DNA of 64,000 nt. Source: Glaciecola sp048820975 (GTDB lineage: Bacteria; Pseudomonadota; Gammaproteobacteria; Enterobacterales; Alteromonadaceae). The notes under the pieces are model-generated. The model saw only the letters and a list, made by a program, of their open reading frames with translations. It had not been told where the DNA came from and did no database searches. Position 1 is the stretch's first letter. Each line of letters opens with the position of its first letter. The DNA is taken from assembly GCF_048820975.1 (NCBI RefSeq), contig NZ_JBMEUF010000001.1:372001-436000 (forward strand), in the 5' to 3' direction. This document shows positions 44,137-53,325 of the stretch, piece after piece. Position numbers and translations under genes: made by a program.

Positions 44137-44382
44137 AGCTTTTTAGTGAATAATTCTTGCAGTCATTTATGATTGCTTATCACTTAAGCATGCTTAAAAG
44201 ATTGCTTTTTGTCCTATTTAAACATTTATTGAGTGTAAATTACCGCGTCAATTTACACTTGTAACATTTAGACACAAAATATGTGTGTTTTTATGGCCAA
44301 GTCAAGGCGTGTAAACTAGTCTGTTTATCAAAAACTTGCGTATAATCGACTGCGTTTAACACATTCATTTAAAGGGTCGTAC

Positions 44383-45576
44383 ATGAGTATTCGTGTAAAA
44401 AGAATTGCAATTCCCATCGTAATATTATTAAGCGCTATAATTTTATTCATTGTAATTGTTGCGTCAAAGGCACCACCAGAGAAAAAAGAAGTCGTTGTTA
44501 AAGATTTTCTAGTAGATGCAAAACCCATTTTTTCAGAAACGGTAGAGTTTTTAGTCTATGCGCAAGGCGCAGTGAAACCTAAAAATGCCACAATGCTGAG
44601 CGCTCAGGTTAGCGGTCGGGTAGTTTCTATATCAGATAACTTTAACGAGGGCGGTTTTTTTAAAAAAGGTGAGGTCTTATTTGAGCTCGAAAGTGACGAT
44701 TACCAAACCGACTTATTGTTGGCTGAAGCTGAATTAGCTCGAGCGCAAGCTTTATTAGATGAAGAAGTCGCTCGAGGACGAGTAGCAGAGCAAGAATGGA
44801 GTTCTATAAATAGTGGAATTCCTCCTCAACTAGGGCTTCGTAAACCCCAATTAGCGCGAGAGCAAGCTAACCTAAAGGGGGCTAAGGCCAATTTAGCGCG
44901 TGCCCAACGCAACTTAGCAAGAACGAAAATTACCGCGCCCTACGACGGATTGGTTAGGCAACGCTTAGTGGATTTAGGACAGTTTGTTCCTTTAGGTACG
45001 CAAGTGGGTGAATTGTATTCTACTGATGTGGCTGAAGTCAGATTGCCACTTACTGATAACGACGTAGCCTTTATTGGTGATCTTTCTAAAGAACAAGCGA
45101 AGGTGACTCTAACAGCCTCTGTTGCGGGTAAGCAACACACTTGGCAGGGCCTTTTAGTAAGAGATGAAGCCGTATTAGATGAAGCTAGACGCGTAATATA
45201 CGGTGTGGTTGAAGTGAAAGACCCTTACAATTTAAAAGGTAATTCACATACAAGTGCATTAAAATTTGGCCGTTTTGTAAGCGCCGCAGTAAGTGGTGTT
45301 ATAGCCCAAGGGATAGTGAAGCTTCCTCGCTTTGTTATGCGCCTAGATGGAACCGTTCTAACCGTAACAGAGGATAAAAAAATCCAAATCAATTCAGTTA
45401 GCGTGGTGCGAACTGATGAGAACTTTGTATACATTGGCGGTGGTTTGCCGCTTGATCAAAAAGTTGTAATGAGTGCGGTATCTACTCCCTATAATGGTAT
45501 GCCTGTGCGCTTTATAAATGACAAGCCCGAGCCTTCTAATGATGAAAATACCAATAAAGAAGAGTTAAGCTTATGA
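44383..45576 (+). CDS. RND efflux periplasmic adaptor (membrane fusion protein)
   Basis: A 397-residue HlyD-like adaptor with an N-terminal membrane anchor (IAIPIVILLSAIILFIVIV) and no lipobox. Lipoyl halves (SAQVSGRVVSISDNF and TKITAPYDGLVRQRLVDLGQ) flank a helical hairpin rich in Leu/Ala. It links the inner-membrane pump to an outer-membrane channel. ATG start gives a 4-bp overlap with the pump gene. Substrate unknown. Confidence 0.92.
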   Translation: MSIRVKRIAIPIVILLSAIILFIVIVASKAPPEKKEVVVKDFLVDAKPIFSETVEFLVYAQGAVKPKNATMLSAQVSGRVVSISDNFNEGGFFKKGEVLFELESDDYQTDLLLAEAELARAQALLDEEVARGRVAEQEWSSINSGIPPQLGLRKPQLAREQANLKGAKANLARAQRNLARTKITAPYDGLVRQRLVDLGQFVPLGTQVGELYSTDVAEVRLPLTDNDVAFIGDLSKEQAKVTLTASVAGKQHTWQGLLVRDEAVLDEARRVIYGVVEVKDPYNLKGNSHTSALKFGRFVSAAVSGVIAQGIVKLPRFVMRLDGTVLTVTEDKKIQINSVSVVRTDENFVYIGGGLPLDQKVVMSAVSTPYNGMPVRFINDKPEPSNDENTNKEELSL

Positions 45577-48500
45577 GTGATCAAATAGATACGAAATCAG
45601 GCTTAATTGCGTGGTTTGCTCGCAATAATGTTGCAGCAAATTTGCTCATGATATTTATCATTTTGGGCGGAATTTTTGGCATTATTACGGTTCAAAAGCA
45701 AGTTTTCCCCCAATTTGTAATTAATGTGATTAGTGTACAGGTTCCATATTTAGGTGCAGCACCACAGGAAGTAGAGGAGGGTGTTGTTCTAAAAGTTGAA
45801 GAGGCTATTAAAGACTTAGAGGGCATTAAAAAGATCACGTCTACCGCCCGGGAAGGCTTAGGCTCTATTTCAATTGAAGCTGAGGATGGCTACGACGTAC
45901 AAAATTTACTTGATGAAGTAAAAGTGCAAGTTGATGCCATTTCGACTTTTCCTGCTAATACCGAAAAACCAGTAGTGTATCGAATAAAAGCACAACAAGA
46001 CGTGCTGTGGGTTTCAGTTTACGGTGATGTGTCGGAGCGTGAGTTAAAAGAATTAACTAAATCAATGCGCGATGACATTGCGAATTTGTCAGGTATTTCT
46101 GATGTAAGCGTTTTTGGGGCCCGTGATTATGAGGTGTCAGTAGAAATATCCGAAATTGAACTACAAGCCTATAACTTAAGTTTTGACGATGTAGTTAACG
46201 CCATTAGACGAACTTCCATAGATATTCCGGGAGGTTCAATTCGCTCGGAAAATGGCGATATTTTGCTTAGAGCCAAAGGCCAAGCATACACCGCGTGGGA
46301 TTTTGCCAGTATCCCGTTAATTAATCGAAGTGACGGCACACGCTTATTAATTGGTGACATAGCTTCTATCAATGACGGATTTATTGAAGACAACAACTTT
46401 GCGAAGTTTGACAATAAAAACGCGATGAACATTAGAGTGCGCGCCGTAGGTGATCAAAATGCTCTTGAGATATCAAAGAGTGTTAACGCATACTTAGAGA
46501 AAAAGAAGAAGACACTCCCAAACAGTGTTAATGCAGATTCATGGGGTGATAGTTCATTTTATTTAGCTGACCGCTTAAATATGATGTTATCAAACATGTT
46601 TATGGGTGCGTTTTTAGTATTCATTGTTTTATCTTTGTTTTTGAAACTAAAACTCGCTTTTTGGGTAATGGTTGGCCTACCTGTTTGTTTTTTAGGTACG
46701 TTAATGTTTATGCCCATGGAGCATATAGCGGTATCAATTAACCTATTAAGCTTATTTGGCTTTATTTTAGTACTGGGAATAGTAGTAGATGACGCCATAA
46801 TTATGGGGGAGTCTGCTTATTCTGAAATGGATAAAAGCGGCCATAGCGTAGATAATATTATTCGCGGTGTTAAAAAGGTGGCCATGCCGGCGACCTTTGG
46901 CGTGCTCACAACGATAGCTGCGTTTTCGCCCATGTTGATGGTAAGTGGCACGTTTGGCGTTATTTGGAAAACCATTGGTATGGTGGTGATTCTATGCTTA
47001 ATTTTCTCACTTATTGAATCAAAGTTGATTTTGCCTGCACATTTAGCGCACATGAAGATTAAGCCTTATGATCCAAAAACAGCAAACTTCTTTCAACGTT
47101 TACGCGAGCGAATGAATAAGCGAATTCATTCTTTCATTCATGAATCTTATGGACCTTTTTTACGAAAAGCGGTAGTTAATCGATACACTACCTTAGCGTC
47201 ATTTGTTGCCATGTTTATAGTGATTATTGGCCTGTTTGCTGGCGGCCTAGTGCGCTTTGTATTTTTCCCTGACATACCTTCTGATTTTCTAATTGCCAGT
47301 GTAGAAATGGAAGCGGGATCATCGTTACGTCAACGTGATCAAGCCATTGAAGAACTATTACGCTCAGCTGATAAAATGGATGAAGAGGTTATTGATAAAA
47401 CAGGCAGTCCAGCCATTAAGCATTCATTAGCGTTTGACCAAGGCACTCTTTCGGGGCAATTGTTTATTGAACTTACAAAGGGAGAAACCCGCGAGCTAAG
47501 TGATAAACAAATGCAGGAAATTTGGCGCAAACATATGCAAGAAATCCCAGGAGTGCGCTCAATTAATATTGGCGCGCCAGGCGGCCCAGGTGGCGGTACC
47601 GATTTATCATTTGAATTTAGTTCAAGTAATATTCAAGAACTAAAAAATATTACATTAGAACTTAAGAGTTATCTTGAGGCCTATAATGGTGTAACGGAAG
47701 TAACTGATTCCTTTAGCGGTGGCAGTGATGAAATTCAGTTATCAGTTAAACCTCAAGCAGAAGCGTTAGGCATTAGTTTATCGCAACTAGCCCAACAAGT
47801 GCGCTATGGATTCTACGGTGCCGAAGCTCAGCGCTTACAGCGTGAAGATGAAGAAATTAAAGTAATGGTGCGATATCCAAAAGAAGAGCGTAATTCTGTT
47901 GGAAACCTAGAAAATATGCGAGTAAGAGCGCCTAACGGTGATGATGTGCCGTTTAATCAAGTGGCTGACGTGCGCTTAGCTGAAGGTTATGCAAGTATAA
48001 TTCGCGTAGATGGTTCGCGCTCAATTACTGTTAATGGAAAAGTTAACAAAGATATTATTGACCCAGGCGAAGTATCAAGTGATGTAGTGAAAAATGTGAT
48101 ACCCGAAATGCTTGAGCGTTATCCAAATGTAGTATTTAAATTACAAGGTAATTCGCGCGAGCAGGCAGAAGCTATGGTGTCACTTGCCCAAGGGTTTTTG
48201 TTTGCCTTGCTAGCTATATATGCGCTTATGGCTATCCCCTTAAAGTCATATTCACAGCCCATTATTATTATGTCGGTTATTCCTTTTGGCTTAGTAGGCG
48301 CAATTATAGGGCACTTAATTTTAGGTCATGCCGTTAGCGTACTTTCAATATGCGGAATTATTGCCTTATCGGGCGTTGTAGTGAATGACTCATTAATAAT
48401 GGTAGACTTTGTAAATAGAGCACGAAAAGAAGGTTACTCTTTAATGGATGCGGTATTAAGTGCTGGTACTCAGCGCTTTAGAGCGATTATTTTGACGTCT

Positions 48501-48725
48501 TTAACCACGTTTATGGGCCTGCTGCCCATTGTATTTGAGAAGAGCTTGCAGGCTCAAATAGTTATACCAATGGCTATTTCATTAGCCTTCGGAATACTAT
48601 TTGCCACGGTAATTACCTTGTTATTGGTTCCATCCTTGTATCTTATTCTAGATGATTTTAAAACGAATATGAGAGCCATAATTGGATGGTTTAAAGGTGA
48701 GGATAGTAAAACCAAAACCGCATAA
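45573..48725 (+). CDS. RND-family efflux pump, inner-membrane subunit
   Basis: A 1050-residue proton-driven AcrB-like transporter. Twelve membrane helices are expected; the first (NNVAANLLMIFIILGGIFGI) and the TM4 proton-relay motif GIVVDDAIIMGESAY with its paired Asp residues are visible, as is GVVVNDSLIMVDFVNRAR in the second half. Two large periplasmic loops (about residues 40-330 and 570-870). Pairs with the adaptor gene; an outer-membrane channel gene is not in the window. Confidence 0.95.
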   Translation: MSDQIDTKSGLIAWFARNNVAANLLMIFIILGGIFGIITVQKQVFPQFVINVISVQVPYLGAAPQEVEEGVVLKVEEAIKDLEGIKKITSTAREGLGSISIEAEDGYDVQNLLDEVKVQVDAISTFPANTEKPVVYRIKAQQDVLWVSVYGDVSERELKELTKSMRDDIANLSGISDVSVFGARDYEVSVEISEIELQAYNLSFDDVVNAIRRTSIDIPGGSIRSENGDILLRAKGQAYTAWDFASIPLINRSDGTRLLIGDIASINDGFIEDNNFAKFDNKNAMNIRVRAVGDQNALEISKSVNAYLEKKKKTLPNSVNADSWGDSSFYLADRLNMMLSNMFMGAFLVFIVLSLFLKLKLAFWVMVGLPVCFLGTLMFMPMEHIAVSINLLSLFGFILVLGIVVDDAIIMGESAYSEMDKSGHSVDNIIRGVKKVAMPATFGVLTTIAAFSPMLMVSGTFGVIWKTIGMVVILCLIFSLIESKLILPAHLAHMKIKPYDPKTANFFQRLRERMNKRIHSFIHESYGPFLRKAVVNRYTTLASFVAMFIVIIGLFAGGLVRFVFFPDIPSDFLIASVEMEAGSSLRQRDQAIEELLRSADKMDEEVIDKTGSPAIKHSLAFDQGTLSGQLFIELTKGETRELSDKQMQEIWRKHMQEIPGVRSINIGAPGGPGGGTDLSFEFSSSNIQELKNITLELKSYLEAYNGVTEVTDSFSGGSDEIQLSVKPQAEALGISLSQLAQQVRYGFYGAEAQRLQREDEEIKVMVRYPKEERNSVGNLENMRVRAPNGDDVPFNQVADVRLAEGYASIIRVDGSRSITVNGKVNKDIIDPGEVSSDVVKNVIPEMLERYPNVVFKLQGNSREQAEAMVSLAQGFLFALLAIYALMAIPLKSYSQPIIIMSVIPFGLVGAIIGHLILGHAVSVLSICGIIALSGVVVNDSLIMVDFVNRARKEGYSLMDAVLSAGTQRFRAIILTSLTTFMGLLPIVFEKSLQAQIVIPMAISLAFGILFATVITLLLVPSLYLILDDFKTNMRAIIGWFKGEDSKTKTA

Positions 48726-48743
48726 ATGGTGGTAAACAGTAAC

Positions 48744-48780
48744 AGCCGCATTGCGTATTTTAACGTTATGCGGCTTTTTC
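48744..48780 (+). terminator. Rho-independent terminator of the efflux genes
   Basis: AGCCGCAT and ATGCGGCT stem with a 16-base loop and a T-run (TTTTT), 19 bases after the pump stop codon. Confidence 0.8.
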
Positions 48781-48782
48781 AT

Positions 48783-49685
48783 TTATGAGATAGACAATAT
48801 CTTGTTTAATTTACCCATGGCAATAGCATTGCCAAATAATACAAATACAACACCAAACAATGAGAGTAAGCTCCACGTGTAGCCCTCAAAAACGGTTGAT
48901 ATGGCCAAGGCAACTACCGGGTAAACAAGCACAACATAAGCTGCCTTATCAGCACCAATTTGCTTGAGCAAACGCATATAAGCGCCAAACGCAATAATAG
49001 AACCAAATACCACCAAATATAATAAAGAGATGTAGTATGAGCTTTCACTGGGCCAAATAAGTTTAGCGCCGCTTATTATGGCAATTGTAACAGTAACGAT
49101 TACGCCATACGTCATCGCCCAAAAATTCATTTGTAAAACCCTAATTTCGCCAGATAATACTTTTTCAGATACCACATTGCCAAGCGCCGCAGATAAAAAT
49201 GAACCGGTGGCAAACATAAGCCCAACCACAATGCCTTGCTGAGTGCTAAAGGCTTCAAATTCAGGCAAAAATATCATGACAATACCCACTAAACCCACGG
49301 TCGCTCCTAGTATCACCTCAGTACGCATGGCTTTACCCATAATCACGCGCCGTAAAATCACGTTGAAATAAATAACCGTACTACTTAATACTGCAAGCAG
49401 GGCGCTGATCATATGCTGTTGTGCAGCGTATAGGAAAGAGTAATCCATGGTATATAAAAACACACCCGCCAAGGCGATTAGTTTATGTTGTTTAAATGGT
49501 AGCTTTAAGCTGATGCCTTTTACTAAACAAAATATTCCCATAATAGCGGCAGCTAAGCCAAAGCGAAGAGCAACTGATAACATAATATGCATATCGTGTA
49601 TTTGATAATTAATGGCAATCCAAGTAGAACCCCAAACACAAGCACACACAGCGAATAAAAATACGTTTGAAGAGAGAATGGGCAA
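48783..49685 (-). CDS. DMT/EamA-family transporter
   Basis: A 300-residue drug/metabolite transporter with two EamA repeats and about ten membrane helices. CVWGSTWIAINYQ is a typical EamA start. The start is a TTG at 49685 with GAGGT upstream. It follows the TonB-dependent receptor gene on the same strand, but a terminator lies between them. Substrate unknown; efflux of amino acids or metabolites is common for the family. Confidence 0.9.
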   Translation of the reverse strand: MPILSSNVFLFAVCACVWGSTWIAINYQIHDMHIMLSVALRFGLAAAIMGIFCLVKGISLKLPFKQHKLIALAGVFLYTMDYSFLYAAQQHMISALLAVLSSTVIYFNVILRRVIMGKAMRTEVILGATVGLVGIVMIFLPEFEAFSTQQGIVVGLMFATGSFLSAALGNVVSEKVLSGEIRVLQMNFWAMTYGVIVTVTIAIISGAKLIWPSESSYYISLLYLVVFGSIIAFGAYMRLLKQIGADKAAYVVLVYPVVALAISTVFEGYTWSLLSLFGVVFVLFGNAIAMGKLNKILSIS

Positions 49686-49732
49686 AATGTTTGTACCTCA
49701 ATTTAAATGTGGAATAGGATTAATATAGGCAA

Positions 49733-49763
49733 TAAAAAAGCCAGTCATAAGACTGGCTTTTCT
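49733..49763 (-). terminator. Rho-independent terminator of the receptor gene
   Basis: On the minus strand AAAAGCCAGTC...GACTGGCTTTTTTA, a GC-rich stem with a 4-base loop and a T-run, 16 bases after the receptor stop codon. Confidence 0.88.
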
Positions 49764-49778
49764 GCAAAACTGACTTGC

Positions 49779-52025
49779 TTAATAGAAAGACATTTTCGCT
49801 TCAATACCAATAATACGAGGCTCGTTCACAATACCCGTCAAATTGTTAAAGTCAATCGCGCCTTTTACGTTATCTTCATCAGTAATATTGCGGCCAAATA
49901 ACGCAATTGAGTAACCGTCAGCGAAGTTTTCATAACCTAGGCGTAAACCACCTTCAAACTGCTTATTAGTTTTATATTCAACTGATTCATATAAAAACAT
50001 ATTAGTACGCCCTTGCACTGACCAATCAGTGTAAGCGAATAACTCGCCATCATCACCTACAGGAACAGCGTAACGTGCGGTAAAGCTAAAGGTAGTTTCT
50101 GGAGCCTGAGGGAATGGGTTGCCATCTACAAAAGCTTGGCCATCTGAATTTGTTGGATCAGTGACGGTACAGCCACCGCCACAAGGCGATACCAATAAAT
50201 CAGCATCATCAAGCTCGGTATCATTATAGCTGTAACCTGCAGTAAGCAATAAATTCTCACTTGCTAAGTATTGGGCATCAATTTCAAAACCGGCCGCTTT
50301 ACCTTTATCTGCATTTAATAAAGCATTTCCGTTACTGCTTCCACCAATTGCCGATATTTGCAAATCATCCACTTCATAATAGAAAACTGCCGCGTTAATA
50401 CGCAGCTTATCATTCATAAAGTCAGCTTTAATACCACCTTCAATTGAGTTTATAGTTTCAGCATCAGCTACCGAAGGTTGCCCTTCAAACGCTATATCAC
50501 GCCCCTGAATACTTTGTGCTCTAAAGCCATTTGCGTAACGTGCAAATAGCGACACGTCGTCATCAAGCTTGTAGTTTGCACTTAGCTCAAAACTGGTTTG
50601 GCCGTCATCAACGTTTACTGGTGCGTAGTCATCAATTGTTGCTGCGCCAATTGAAAGCGCAAAGCTATTCACGTTTTGTGCGCCTACTTCAAGTGATTTT
50701 TCGTCATGGGTGTAGCGTACGCCGCCGGTAATACTTAATTTGTCATTTACTTGATAAGATGTTTGGCCAAATACTGCCCAAGTAGTGTTTTCATGAAATA
50801 CGGTAGTATCACCGAAAAATCCGTCGCGGCTAGTAACACCAAAAGATGAATCAAAGTAAAATGCACCAGCTTGCCAAGATAGGGCATCATTGGTATCACT
50901 TGCAAAACGAATTTCCTGGGTTACTTGTTCTAAATCTTGTAAGTCATCTTGAGTAACAGCTGAAAATGGGATAAAACCTGGTTGCGAGGTATCACCGTTG
51001 CCAAAACCACCGTCAACATCACCTAGGCTAAAGCCATCAGCTTCTTGATACGAGGTAATAGAAGTAAGGGTAACATCACCAAAGTCATAATCAATTTTTA
51101 AAGTAGAACCGAAACCTTCATATTTTTGCGGGTTGTTGTCAAACCCATTGCCATTTAAATTACCATCATAATAAACGGTTTCACGATCATAATTTTGATT
51201 TAAATTATTTGAACCAAGATCAAACACATTTGCACGAAATATTGATGCTGTGCCTTCTAAATCACGGCCTTGAACTTGAAATAAAATATCTAGATCATCA
51301 TTGGGGGTATATAGTAATTGTCCGCGCCACGCTAATTCATCAAAACCACCAATTACATCGCTAGATTTGTCATCCATTGCGTTGTCTATGTAGTCATCAC
51401 GATTTTGTGAAAGTACTGAAAAACGGCCTGCTAAATCGTCACCTAAACTACCACCAACAGCCGCTTCAAGATTAAATGTGCCGTAACTTGCTATTGAGGT
51501 TTTAACATATGCGTCAAAATCTTCAGATGGCTTTACCGAATCAAACTTAACCATACCTGCGGTTGTGTTGCGGCCAAACAGAGTGCCTTGTGGCCCACGA
51601 ATAACTTCAACTTGTTGAATATCAAATAATGGGAAACTTTTTAATACTACGTTCTCCATTACTACATCATCCATAACTACCGATACCGGCTGTGATGCCG
51701 CTAAGTCAAAGTCAGTATTACCTAAACCACGTATATAAAAACGCGGGGCAACACGGCCATTTGAAGATTCGGCATATAATCCAGGCACTCTTACCGCTAA
51801 GGCTAGAATATCATCACCGCCTGAAAATAAGTTTTCAAACTTTTCACCGTTTAAGGTAGCAATAGAGATAGGCACATCTTGAATGGATTGTGTGCGTTTT
51901 TGTGCTGTAACGGTAATGGTTTCAAGGCCTTTTTCTGCTTCAGTATTATCTGATTCTTGTGCACTGGCGTGTGTTAAAACACCCGCAATAGATAATGCGA
52001 GCATAGATTGCTTAAATAATGTCAT
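49779..52025 (-). CDS. TonB-dependent outer-membrane receptor
   Basis: A 748-residue TonB-dependent receptor. Signal peptide (MTLFKQSMLALSIAGVLTHA, then SAQ), TonB-box region near residues 36-42 (ETITVTAQKR), plug domain with QDVPISIATL and EVIRGPQGTLFGRNTTAG, and a barrel ending in Phe-Tyr (KMSFY). The sequence resembles the large IroN-like/sphingomonad-type group that takes up complex organic molecules as often as siderophores. Two Cys (PCGGGCTV) in a late loop could form a disulfide. Next to a regulator and a catabolic operon, so substrate uptake is likely. Confidence 0.93.
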   Translation of the reverse strand: MTLFKQSMLALSIAGVLTHASAQESDNTEAEKGLETITVTAQKRTQSIQDVPISIATLNGEKFENLFSGGDDILALAVRVPGLYAESSNGRVAPRFYIRGLGNTDFDLAASQPVSVVMDDVVMENVVLKSFPLFDIQQVEVIRGPQGTLFGRNTTAGMVKFDSVKPSEDFDAYVKTSIASYGTFNLEAAVGGSLGDDLAGRFSVLSQNRDDYIDNAMDDKSSDVIGGFDELAWRGQLLYTPNDDLDILFQVQGRDLEGTASIFRANVFDLGSNNLNQNYDRETVYYDGNLNGNGFDNNPQKYEGFGSTLKIDYDFGDVTLTSITSYQEADGFSLGDVDGGFGNGDTSQPGFIPFSAVTQDDLQDLEQVTQEIRFASDTNDALSWQAGAFYFDSSFGVTSRDGFFGDTTVFHENTTWAVFGQTSYQVNDKLSITGGVRYTHDEKSLEVGAQNVNSFALSIGAATIDDYAPVNVDDGQTSFELSANYKLDDDVSLFARYANGFRAQSIQGRDIAFEGQPSVADAETINSIEGGIKADFMNDKLRINAAVFYYEVDDLQISAIGGSSNGNALLNADKGKAAGFEIDAQYLASENLLLTAGYSYNDTELDDADLLVSPCGGGCTVTDPTNSDGQAFVDGNPFPQAPETTFSFTARYAVPVGDDGELFAYTDWSVQGRTNMFLYESVEYKTNKQFEGGLRLGYENFADGYSIALFGRNITDEDNVKGAIDFNNLTGIVNEPRIIGIEAKMSFY

Positions 52026-52140
52026 ATTATGTGTCCATTAAATGTTGTAAACAACAAGTTAAAAGTTGTGTGTGACGGGTCTTTGTTTACGCCCGTTTTA
52101 GGTCGCTGTGGATTATAACAGAAACGTCAAACATTTGACT

Positions 52141-53139
52141 TTAAATAGACGCTCTGTAGAACTTATCTTGATACTCTTTTGGTGTAAGCAGGGTGGTTTT
52201 TTTAAACAAGCGCGTGAAGGAGGAAGTGTCTTCATAACCTACCAGATTGGCTAGAGACTTGATGTTTCCTTGGCCGGTTTCCAGTAAACGTTTTGCTTGC
52301 TCAACCCGAATAGCTTGAATATATTCAATGGGACGTAAGTTAATAGCTGCTTGAAATCGCCTATTCAGTGTACGTGTTGTTACGCTCACTTTTTGCGCTA
52401 AATCAGCCACATTTAGATTTTGCTTGTAGTGTAATTCTATAAAATCTTGGGTTTGCGCGACCACAGGATCAGGATGGCGTTTAAATAATTTTGTATTGGC
52501 ATAAACACGTTGGTCAGAGCGTCGTGAATCAATCACTTGGGTTTTTGCTACTTGATTGGCTATTTCCCGCCCGCAGTATCGCTCTATTAATAACAAGCCC
52601 AAGTCATAAAAAGAACTCCCGCCGGCGGCGCAGAAAATGTTATCACTTTGGGTAACCAGTTGCTTATCTTGTACATCAATGAGTGGATATTCAGTTTTAA
52701 GTTTTTCAGCATATCCCCAATGTGTGGTAGCGGGTTTGTTATTCAGTAAGCCTGCTTCAGCCAGTAAAAATGCGCCGCTGCAATTACTTGCGATATCAGC
52801 TTGGGTTTTCGCTAAACGCTTTAAATGCGGTATTAACGCTAGATTGGCTTGAATGGTTTTATCTAGTGAGTCTCCAATGGTGGGAACTAGCACTAAATCA
52901 CATTCGGTCACGTCATTTAAATCACAATGGGCTTGAATGACCAATCTATTACTACAGCGAAAAGGCTTTGCGTATAAGCTCGCAATTTCAACGGTAAAAC
53001 GTGGTTCTAACTCTTGATTAGAGAAACGTTGCCAACTAACGCCGGTAAACGAAAACAAATCTAGTGCACCTGTAAGCGCACTCGCTAGTGCGCCATCAAA
53101 TCCCACAATAATGACTTTAAAAGGCTTAAAGTAAGGCAT
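52141..53139 (-). CDS. GlxA-family AraC-type regulator
   Basis: A 332-residue regulator with an N-terminal DJ-1/PfpI-like domain (ending around residue 200; CSGAFLLAEAGLLNNKPATT is its nucleophile-elbow region, with Cys) and a C-terminal AraC/XylS DNA-binding domain (two HTHs, VADLAQKVSVTTRTLNRRFQ and IKSLANLVGYEDTSSFTRLF). It is transcribed towards the receptor gene and divergent from the acyl-CoA dehydrogenase operon, so it probably controls one or both. Confidence 0.92.
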   Translation of the reverse strand: MPYFKPFKVIIVGFDGALASALTGALDLFSFTGVSWQRFSNQELEPRFTVEIASLYAKPFRCSNRLVIQAHCDLNDVTECDLVLVPTIGDSLDKTIQANLALIPHLKRLAKTQADIASNCSGAFLLAEAGLLNNKPATTHWGYAEKLKTEYPLIDVQDKQLVTQSDNIFCAAGGSSFYDLGLLLIERYCGREIANQVAKTQVIDSRRSDQRVYANTKLFKRHPDPVVAQTQDFIELHYKQNLNVADLAQKVSVTTRTLNRRFQAAINLRPIEYIQAIRVEQAKRLLETGQGNIKSLANLVGYEDTSSFTRLFKKTTLLTPKEYQDKFYRASI

Positions 53140-53232
53140 TTTTTAGTGTTTCCTTGTTCCCAATGCATTATCAATTAAAGTAATAGGCTAACCATCAATA
53201 CAATGAATATGTGTCGCTTTTAGCTTTTATTA

Positions 53233-53246
53233 TGTCATAAATGACA
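53233..53246. promoter_or_regulatory. Candidate operator TGTCATAAATGACA
   Basis: Perfect 6-2-6 inverted repeat, TGTCAT AA ATGACA, in the 186-bp space between the AraC gene and the acyl-CoA dehydrogenase operon, where a regulator of both would bind. Confidence 0.5.
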
Positions 53247-53325
53247 ATTTAAGGGTAAGTGATTTTACTCTACCATTATTAAATAACGTTTTATTTACAT
53301 ATTACTTTTTAAGCGAGGTCCTAAG

